This document shows, in pieces, positions 1 to 5,284 of a DNA stretch of 12,234 nucleotides; the first letter of the stretch is position 1, and each line of letters starts with the position of its first letter. The stretch spans positions 1 to 12,234 of the forward strand of contig CAZZEX010000129.1 of assembly GCA_964653285.1 (NCBI GenBank). The letters are read 5' to 3'. A model generated the notes under the pieces. That model had not been told where the DNA came from, made no database searches, and saw only the letters and a list, made by a program, of their open reading frames with translations. The DNA is from CAZZEX01 sp964653285 (GTDB lineage Bacteria > Chloroflexota > Anaerolineae > B4-G1). The position numbers and the translations under genes were made by a program.

Positions 1-816
1 AACGTCTGGTGTGCTGGCTGCGGCATCGGCATTGTCCTGGGGGCCATCATCCGGGCAGTGGACGGGCTGCAACTGGACAAGAACGACGTGGCGATGATCT
101 CCGGCATCGGCTGCACGGGGCGGATGCCGGTCTACGTGGACTTCAACACGATGCACACCACCCACGGCCGGGCGCTGGCCTTCGCCACCGGGCTGAAGAT
201 GGTGCGACCGGAGATGAAGGTCATCGTGGTGATGGGCGACGGCGACGCGCTGGCTATCGGCGGCAACCACTTCATCCACGCTGCCCGGCGAAACATCGGG
301 CTGACCGCCATCGTGGTCAACAACTTCACCTACGGGATGACTGGTGGCCAGTACTCGCCCACCACACCCATCGGCGCACTGGCGGCGACCGCTCCCTACG
401 GCCACATCGAGCAGCCCTTCCCCATCGCTGAGTTGGCGGTGGCGGCCGGGGCGGCCTTCGTCGCTCGCAGCACCGTTTACCACGTGCAGGAGTTGGAAAA
501 ATACATCGCCCAGGCGATCACCAAGGAAGGATTTGCGGTGGTCGAGGCGGTGAGTTACTGCCACACGACGCTGGGCCGGATCAACCACTGGGGCACCGCG
601 CCCGATATGATGCGCCGCCTTAAGGAACAGATCATACCGCTCAAGCGGGCCAAGGAGATGAGTGAAGAGGAAAAGCGCGATGTCATCGTACGCGGTGTGT
701 TCGTGAACCGAGACATCCCGGAGTACACACGGCTCTACGATCAGATTATTGAGCGAGCACAGGAGTACCCCTCCCCCAACCCCTCCCCTACGAGGAGAGG
801 GGAGGAGGCGACCTGA
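1..816 (+). CDS. korB: 2-oxoacid:ferredoxin oxidoreductase beta subunit (2-oxoglutarate type likely), 5' partial
   Basis: This is the TPP-binding subunit of a CoA-dependent 2-oxoacid:ferredoxin oxidoreductase, which decarboxylates a 2-oxoacid and passes electrons through a [4Fe-4S] cluster to ferredoxin in the cytoplasm. The frame is open from base 1, so the start lies upstream; the GTG at 58 falls inside the conserved domain and is not the start. Visible marks, in fragment numbering, are WCAGCG (C4, C7), GIGCTG (C38) and SYC (C187), which fit the four cluster ligands of the family. The TPP/Mg motif GDGDALAIGGNH begins at G79 and is followed by VVNNFTYGMTGGQ. The last residues (PSPNPSPTRRGEEAT) come from an inserted GC-rich repeat and are not family sequence. 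The stop overlaps the gamma-subunit ATG by one base, so the two are co-translated; an alpha subunit is expected upstream. Substrate (2-oxoglutarate or another 2-oxoacid) is not settled by the sequence. Confidence 0.93.
   Translation, partial: NVWCAGCGIGIVLGAIIRAVDGLQLDKNDVAMISGIGCTGRMPVYVDFNTMHTTHGRALAFATGLKMVRPEMKVIVVMGDGDALAIGGNHFIHAARRNIGLTAIVVNNFTYGMTGGQYSPTTPIGALAATAPYGHIEQPFPIAELAVAAGAAFVARSTVYHVQELEKYIAQAITKEGFAVVEAVSYCHTTLGRINHWGTAPDMMRRLKEQIIPLKRAKEMSEEEKRDVIVRGVFVNRDIPEYTRLYDQIIERAQEYPSPNPSPTRRGEEAT
765..809 (+). repeat. GC-rich palindromic element inside the 3' end of korB
   Basis: This 45-bp segment runs from GTACCCCTCCCCC to GGGGAGGAGGC and contains the arms CCCCTCCCCT and AGGAGAGGGG around TACG. 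Its reverse complement matches the tandem element at 3204-3274 in order and flanks: GCCTCC, then CTCGTAGGGG, then GTTGGGG, then GAGGGGTAC. It is read in korB as PSPNPSPTRRGEE, and the opposite strand would give SPLLVGEGLGEG. Similar short GC-rich repeats that encode such peptides are scattered in many bacterial genomes; that point is from memory. The family membership within this window is seen directly. Confidence 0.85.
801..808 (+). promoter_or_regulatory. Shine-Dalgarno of the gamma-subunit gene, supplied by the repeat
   Basis: GGAGGAGG lies seven bases before the ATG at 816, a good spacing. It is the purine arm of the palindromic element, so the element provides the ribosome binding site for the next gene. 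Pairing of that arm with the pyrimidine arm at about 778-790 could hide the site until ribosomes translating korB open it; that last point is inference. Confidence 0.7.
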
Positions 817-1370
817 TGGCGAGGCAATACGGGGTGCGATTGGCCGGTACAGGCGGGCAGGGTGCTATCCTGGCCGGCATCCTGCTGGCCGAAGCGGCTA
901 TTCGGGACGGCAAAAACGTCACCCAGATCCAGTCGTATGGGCCGGAGGCGCGAGGCGGGGCCAGCCGGTCGGAGGTGATGATCTCCGATGGGGAGATTTA
1001 CTATCCTAAGGTGATCCAGGCCGACATCACGCTTTGTATGAGCCAGGAGGCATGTGATCGGTATGGCAATCAGATTCGCAGAGAGGGATTGCTGATTCTG
1101 GATGCCGATCACGTCACCCGTGCGCCGACGACGCGGGCAGTGCGTGTGCCGATGACTACTTTGGCGCGAGACGTGACGGGGCAGGAGATCGTCGCTAACG
1201 TAGTTGGCCTGGGACTGCTGGCGGGGCTAACTGGGGTTGTGTCACGGGAGTCGCTGGAGGCGGCGGTGCGGGATCGTGCCCCACGAGGGACGGCGGACGT
1301 CAACTTGAAAGCGCTGGCTGCGGGCTTTGAAGCGGCTGGGCGTGTTCGGGAGGGCGAAGCGCACGACTGA
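816..1370 (+). CDS. korC: 2-oxoacid:ferredoxin oxidoreductase gamma subunit
   Basis: The 184-residue product has the usual length and signature of the POR/KOR gamma family, the small subunit of 2-oxoacid:ferredoxin oxidoreductases. The glycine-rich opening GTGGQGAILAGILLAEAA (from about residue 11) is followed by SYGPEARGGASRSEV and then SDGEIYYPKV, all typical of the family. The ATG overlaps the korB stop (TGATG), and GGAGGAGG lies seven bases upstream, so the start is well supported. Beta then gamma in one operon is normal for archaeal-type and deep-branching bacterial enzymes. The protein is soluble, with no signal peptide or membrane segment. The symbol korC follows the 2-oxoglutarate enzyme; porC or vorC-type naming is possible if the substrate differs. 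The next gene begins 18 bp after the stop, so it may be read in part from the same transcript. Confidence 0.93.
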   Translation: MARQYGVRLAGTGGQGAILAGILLAEAAIRDGKNVTQIQSYGPEARGGASRSEVMISDGEIYYPKVIQADITLCMSQEACDRYGNQIRREGLLILDADHVTRAPTTRAVRVPMTTLARDVTGQEIVANVVGLGLLAGLTGVVSRESLEAAVRDRAPRGTADVNLKALAAGFEAAGRVREGEAHD

Positions 1371-1388
1371 TTCACGAGGCGGAGGCTG

Positions 1389-4300
1389 ATGGCGGTAGAG
1401 AACGATCAGGAGGTTCTAATCCTTCGTCTGTTGGGTGAGCCACGGCTCCTCTATGAAGGAGCCTCCCTCACCAGGCTTTTGGCCCGGAAAGAGCAGGCTC
1501 TCCTCATTTATTTGGCCTGTCAGCCCGGGCAGCGGTTCTCCCGCGAGCACCTGGCCACCCTCCTATGGGGTGAAGTGCCCCAATCCCAGGCTCGCTATAA
1601 CCTCCGTCGCGCGCTATGGCACCTCCGCCGCGTCCTTGACCAAGTCGGCCTTCCTCTCGAAGCCTGTATGACCGTTGAGGGCTCCTGGGTCTACGTCCCA
1701 CCCACCGCCCGCTGCTGGGTGGATATCCGCGATTTCGAACAAGTCCTCCAGGCGTGCTTCCAGGACCCGCAATCCCGTTTTTCCCCCGCCTCCGAAGGCG
1801 TCCGCCGGATCCGTAGGGCCCTTGACCTCTACCAGGGGGACTTTCTGGCCGGATTCTTCGTTTCCCACGCCCCCAACTTCGAGGAGTGGCTCACCCTTGA
1901 ACGGGAACGACTCTTTCTGCTCCTCCTCCGCGCCCTGACCAGTCTCATCCAGGGCTTCATTGCCCGGGGTGAGCGAGACGAGGCCATAGCCGCCTGTCAA
2001 CGTCTCCTCGTCCTTGACCCTCTCCAAGAGGACGCCCACCGTCTTCTCATGCGCCTCTACTGGGAGACCGGACAGCGGGCCCAGGCCCTCCGCCAGTACC
2101 GCACCTATCGGGGTCTCCTCCAGCGCGAACTGGGCATTGAGCCCCTGGAAGAGACCCAGGACCTATACCAACAGATCCTCCAGCATGAGGCTTCTCCTAC
2201 ATCCACCTTTTCGTCTCTTGTTCTCACTTCCCGTCTCACTCCTCCCTCCCCGCCACCCGAATCTCTTCCCCGTCCCCGTCTCTTCTCTCTTCTTGACCGA
2301 GGCCTCACCGTCCGCCTCACCCTGCTCTCTGCCCCTCCTGGCTACGGAAAGACGACCCTGCTGGCCCAGTGGCTGGCCGCCCGCTCGCAGAGTGGCGCTT
2401 TCCCCCTCGTAGGGGGGGGAGCGCTATTCGCGTGGTACAAAGTGAGTGAGGCAGACAACGTGCCGCTCACCTTCGTAGAAGGCCTGGTTGCCTCCGTGGC
2501 TCAGTCGCACCCGGCCGTGGGGCGGGCCCTGCAGGAAGAGGTCCACGACCTCATCTCCTTGCAGGGGGACCCCCGGCAGGCGTTGGGCCTCCTGGTGAGC
2601 ACGCTGGCATCGCTGGACCCTGCACCGTTCGTCGTTGTCCTCGACGACCTGGAGGCTCTGACTGATTTGGATAGCCAGAAAATACTCCAATATCTGGTGG
2701 AGCATTTTCCTGCTAACGGGCATCTCTACTTGCTGACGCGGGTGGATCCTCCTCTCCCGCTGCCCCGCTTGCGTGTTCGAGGTCAGTTGCTGGAACTCCG
2801 TGCCGCCGAACTCCGATTCACCGACGAGGAGACGACCGCATTTCTGAAGCAAGCGCAGGGGCTGAGTCTCAGCCCGGCCGAGGTCGCCGAGTTGACCACC
2901 CGCGCTGAGGGATGGGTAGCACCTCTGTGGCTGGCCGCCAACGCTCTCAGCCGTTTCGCCGCCAGCCTGGACGACGTCTGGGAAGGAGTCTTCGCCTACC
3001 TGCGCGATGAGGTACTGGCCCCCCAGCCGCCCGAGGTGCGCACCTTTCTCCTGCGCAGCGCCGTCCTGGACCGGCTGAGCCCTGGCCTATGTCAGGCTGT
3101 CCTGGGTGTGCCCCAAAATGTAGACAATGTGAGCAGCCCGGCTGAGTGGCTGGCCAAGTTGGAGCGGCGCAACCTATTCCTCCGGCGCGTCGCGTCTCAT
3201 GCAGCCTCCTCCCTCGTAGGGGGGGTTGGGGAGGGTACGCCTCCCCCCCTCGTAGGGGGGGCTGGGGGGGGTACAGAGCCGCAATACGCCTACCACCCCC
3301 TCTTTCTGGCCTTTCTGCGAGCGGAACTCCCCTATCACCTCTCCAACACCGAGGTGGAGGCCCTGCACCGGCGAGCGGCGAAGGCCTGGGAGCAGCAGGG
3401 TGACCTGGAGCAAGCCCTTTCTCACTGCCTGCAGACAGGCGATGAACCAGGAATAGCCAGCCTGCTCGAACAGATCGCCCCTACCTACTTGCAACAGGGC
3501 CGCCTGGAGCCGCTGGCCCGCTGGCTGGATCAATTGGAGCCGGCTGTGCGGGACCGGCATCCGCGTCTCACGCTGAACGCCGGCCAGCTCCGCCAGGCGG
3601 AAGGACGAGTGGAGGAGGCCCACCTGCTCTACCTCCGGGCAGCGGCGGACTTTGAGGCTCAGCAGGACAGCGCCGCTCAAGGCGACAGCCTGCTCGCCCT
3701 GGCCGAACTGGAACTCCTGCGCGGCCATTACGCCGAGGGGATCGAGTCCGGGCGGCGGGCGATGACCTACTGGGACGAGGCGGACTCACGCTGTCACACG
3801 GCTGCCCTCTGTGCCATCGGGCAACTGCAGGCTTGCCAGGGAGACCTATCTGACGCTGAAGCCTCGCTAAAGCAGGCCGAGCGGTTGATCCTCGGTCGCG
3901 GCCATCACCTGCTCGCCTTCCAGGTATTGCGCACTCAGGCCTGGGTTGCCTATCTCCGGGGGGGCTACCATCGGGCGATGGGCCTGAATCGCCTGGCCGA
4001 GCAGGAAGCCGGGCACGATGTTCCCGCAGAGATCGTGGCGGCCTTCCGCAACCCCGTGCCGGCCATTCTGCGAGAGTGGGGGGAGAGCAAGATCGCCTGG
4101 GAGGCAGCGCACCGGCGGCTGGAGGCAGCCCGCCAGATCCAGTACCGGCTGGCCCTCTCCCACGCCTACACCGATCTGGGCAACATTCATCTGGATCGGG
4201 AGCAATTCGCCGAGGCGGAAAGGGCCTTCCGTCAGGCGATAGCCGAGGCCGAAGCGGCTGGCGAGGATGGACTTCATCGGCTATATGGAGAGGTCCTTAT

Positions 4301-4949
4301 GGTGTACGCCCACTTCCTTCAGGGCCACGCGATACAAGCCGCCGAGGTAGCCGAGGCCGCGCTGCACCGTTGTCAGGCCCGCTCCGCTTTGCCCCTGGAG
4401 TTAGCCCTTGCCCAGACGGCGGTCGCCCTGGCCCATATCAGTGGCCTCAGTTCCTTGGGAAGTTTTCGTCAGTTAGTTGAGGTGTACCGGACCTTCGACC
4501 GGCTGGGTGTCCGCTACGGTGTGTTTGTATCGGCCGCTCTGATCAGTCTGGCCTGTTTATGGGCGGACCGCCAGCGGCAGGCGCGCCGTTACCTGGCCGA
4601 GGCCCTGGCGCTGGCCGCTGCCGAAGGCTATGTCCAGACCATCGTCACTTCCCGCCAGGCCCTGTTGCCTCTGATGCTCTTCGCGCTGCGCGAGGGGGTG
4701 GAGCCCCGCTTCGTCAGCCAGGCGCTGGCCCGGATGGGGCCAGAACCACTGGCGGGCGTCGTGGAGATGGCCCAGGCCGCCGAACCCGTCGTCCGAGGGC
4801 GGGCAGCCGCCGCGCTGGGGGTGATCGGTGCTCAGGAGGAAATCCGAGAAGCCGCCCTCGCAGCGCTGGAGCAGCTGGCCCGCGACCCTGACCCCGAGGT
4901 GCGCGCTGTGGCGGGCCAGGCCCGTCACAGCCTGCGTTCGTTTAATTAG
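1389..4949 (+). CDS. SARP-BTAD / STAND NTPase / TPR hybrid transcriptional regulator
   Basis: This 1186-residue protein is a large one-component regulator. Residues about 8-100 form an OmpR/SARP-type winged helix (LLARKEQALLIYLACQPGQR, then NLRRALWHLRRVL). Residues about 110-266 are a bacterial transcriptional activator domain (RRALDLYQGDFLAGF, LDPLQEDAHRLLMRLYW, LQRELGIEPLEET). A MalT-like P-loop NTPase follows: Walker A APPGYGKT at 315-322, Walker B VVVLDDL with D419/D420, and EGWVAPLWLA at 507-516. Helical TPR-like repeats fill about 670-1125, and the last 55 or so residues look HEAT-like (DPDPEVRAVAGQA). There is no C-terminal LuxR helix-turn-helix, so DNA binding must use the N-terminus. 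Two GC-rich repeats are inserted in frame, near residue 340 and at about 606-628. GGAGG at 1381-1385 precedes the ATG at a short 3-base spacing. The ligand is unknown. By position it may control the protease at 5285, whose promoter carries tandem direct repeats. Confidence 0.88.
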   Translation: MAVENDQEVLILRLLGEPRLLYEGASLTRLLARKEQALLIYLACQPGQRFSREHLATLLWGEVPQSQARYNLRRALWHLRRVLDQVGLPLEACMTVEGSWVYVPPTARCWVDIRDFEQVLQACFQDPQSRFSPASEGVRRIRRALDLYQGDFLAGFFVSHAPNFEEWLTLERERLFLLLLRALTSLIQGFIARGERDEAIAACQRLLVLDPLQEDAHRLLMRLYWETGQRAQALRQYRTYRGLLQRELGIEPLEETQDLYQQILQHEASPTSTFSSLVLTSRLTPPSPPPESLPRPRLFSLLDRGLTVRLTLLSAPPGYGKTTLLAQWLAARSQSGAFPLVGGGALFAWYKVSEADNVPLTFVEGLVASVAQSHPAVGRALQEEVHDLISLQGDPRQALGLLVSTLASLDPAPFVVVLDDLEALTDLDSQKILQYLVEHFPANGHLYLLTRVDPPLPLPRLRVRGQLLELRAAELRFTDEETTAFLKQAQGLSLSPAEVAELTTRAEGWVAPLWLAANALSRFAASLDDVWEGVFAYLRDEVLAPQPPEVRTFLLRSAVLDRLSPGLCQAVLGVPQNVDNVSSPAEWLAKLERRNLFLRRVASHAASSLVGGVGEGTPPPLVGGAGGGTEPQYAYHPLFLAFLRAELPYHLSNTEVEALHRRAAKAWEQQGDLEQALSHCLQTGDEPGIASLLEQIAPTYLQQGRLEPLARWLDQLEPAVRDRHPRLTLNAGQLRQAEGRVEEAHLLYLRAAADFEAQQDSAAQGDSLLALAELELLRGHYAEGIESGRRAMTYWDEADSRCHTAALCAIGQLQACQGDLSDAEASLKQAERLILGRGHHLLAFQVLRTQAWVAYLRGGYHRAMGLNRLAEQEAGHDVPAEIVAAFRNPVPAILREWGESKIAWEAAHRRLEAARQIQYRLALSHAYTDLGNIHLDREQFAEAERAFRQAIAEAEAAGEDGLHRLYGEVLMVYAHFLQGHAIQAAEVAEAALHRCQARSALPLELALAQTAVALAHISGLSSLGSFRQLVEVYRTFDRLGVRYGVFVSAALISLACLWADRQRQARRYLAEALALAAAEGYVQTIVTSRQALLPLMLFALREGVEPRFVSQALARMGPEPLAGVVEMAQAAEPVVRGRAAAALGVIGAQEEIREAALAALEQLARDPDPEVRAVAGQARHSLRSFN
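2402..2417. repeat. core of the GC-rich palindromic element inside the regulator
   Basis: CCCCCT-CGT-AGGGGGG is a near-perfect palindrome with the same CCCTCGTAGGGGGG core as the copy at 3204-3274, but without the GTTGGGGAGGG half. It is read as PLVGGG, in the same phase (CTC GTA GGG) as the larger copies. It sits between the Walker A helix and the AWYKVSEADN strand of the NTPase, where family members usually have a short loop. It may be a decayed or partial copy. Confidence 0.6.
3204..3274 (+). repeat. two tandem copies of the GC-rich element inside the regulator
   Basis: Unit one (3204-3238) and unit two (3239-3274) each run GCCTCC, CTCGTAGGGGGGG, then (T/C)TGGGG, then GGGTAC. The CTCGTA cores at 3213 and 3249 are 36 bases apart, so reading frame is kept and the protein gains SSLVGGVGEGT followed by PPLVGGAGGGT. 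The surrounding sequence (RNLFLRRV before, YAYHPLFLAFLRAELP after) is the conserved winged-helix part of MalT-like STAND proteins, where such a glycine-rich stretch is not expected. Confidence 0.85.
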
Positions 4950-4971
4950 CAGTTAGCGGATAGCCGTTAGC
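4944..4971. repeat. four degenerate heptamers over the regulator stop codon
   Basis: The segment divides into AATTAGC, AGTTAGC, GGATAGC and CGTTAGC, all ending in TAGC. The first unit contains the TAG stop of the regulator gene (4947-4949). It resembles the AATTCGC array at 5128-5155 in period and in its GC ending. Confidence 0.6.
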
Positions 4972-4989
4972 CAGAAAGTTTCTCAACAG

Positions 4990-5018
4990 ACCACCAGGGA
5001 TTTTCTATCCCTGGTGGT
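4990..5018 (+). terminator. intrinsic terminator after the regulator gene
   Basis: ACCACCAGGGA (4990-5000) and TCCCTGGTGGT (5008-5018) form a perfect 11-bp stem with a 7-base loop (TTTTCTA). The downstream strand continues TTTTGCTTT, an adequate if interrupted T-tract. It lies 40 bases after the regulator stop and separates that gene from the protease promoter. Confidence 0.85.
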
Positions 5019-5040
5019 TTTGCTTTGTATGCCGGGCGCT

Positions 5041-5095
5041 GGTAAATTGGCAGTTGGTCCCTCTCACCAACCCACCAATCTACCAACAATTTACC
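5041..5095. repeat. inverted repeat with an internal 8-bp tandem repeat
   Basis: GGTAAATTG (5041-5049) is perfectly complementary to CAATTTACC (5087-5095). Inside, GTTGGT (5053-5058) can pair with ACCAAC (5066-5071). The right half is a three-unit 8-bp array: ACCAACCC, ACCAATCT, ACCAACAA (5066-5089). No gene or known site is recognised here. Confidence 0.55.
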
Positions 5096-5127
5096 CCTCC
5101 TAATGACATCCTCTCTTCACAATCCCT

Positions 5128-5155
5128 AATTCGCAATTCGCAATTCGCAACTCGC
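5128..5155. repeat. heptanucleotide tandem repeat AATTCGC
   Basis: Three exact AATTCGC units are followed by AACTCGC, with AATCCCT before them as a possible degenerate unit. It is a short tandem array of the STRR type known from cyanobacteria; the comparison is from memory. It lies just upstream of the 12-bp repeats before the protease gene. Confidence 0.75.
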
Positions 5156-5161
5156 TTTTTT

Positions 5162-5209
5162 GACACGCTGTTTGACACGCTCTGCGAAACGGTGTGTGAA
5201 ACAGCCTGC
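5162..5209 (+). promoter_or_regulatory. four 12-bp direct repeats upstream of the protease promoter (candidate operator)
   Basis: Four contiguous 12-mers start at 5162, 5174, 5186 and 5198: GACACGCTGTTT, GACACGCTCTGC, GAAACGGTGTGT and GAAACAGCCTGC. Positions 1, 2, 4, 5 and 10 are invariant. Taking the first seven bases of each as the half-site, the last one ends at 5204, eight bases before the -10 at 5213. Tandem heptamers overlapping the -35 zone and ending 8 bp before the -10 are the described layout for SARP activators, although those usually repeat every 11 bp. The adjacent SARP-like regulator is the obvious candidate partner; that link is inference. TTGACA also occurs twice here (5160, 5172), but neither is well spaced from the -10. 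Confidence 0.6.
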
Positions 5210-5218
5210 TGCTAAGAT
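5210..5218 (+). promoter_or_regulatory. extended -10 promoter of the protease gene
   Basis: TGCTAAGAT matches the extended -10 form TGnTAtaaT, with TAAGAT at 5213-5218. No good -35 lies 16-18 bases upstream (that zone holds GGTGTG), which fits an activator-dependent promoter. Transcription would begin near 5225, giving a leader of about 60 bases. Confidence 0.5.
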
Positions 5219-5284
5219 AAAGGGCGAAAGTTTGGACTGCGATGTGTGGCTTAGCGCTGTGCTGCGTTGGGAAGGAAATAGAAA

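Noticed and set aside
9..431. A His/Arg-rich plus-strand frame at the left edge
   Set aside because: It overlaps the conserved korB domain in another frame and has the composition of a shadow frame.
5041..5155. CRISPR-like array
   Set aside because: The repeats are 7-8 bp with no spacers between them and no cas gene is present.
5160..5177. TTGACA at 5160 and 5172 as the -35 of the protease promoter
   Set aside because: They are 47 and 35 bases from TAAGAT, and no -10-like sequence lies 16-18 bases after either. They arise from the TTT-GACACGC repeat.
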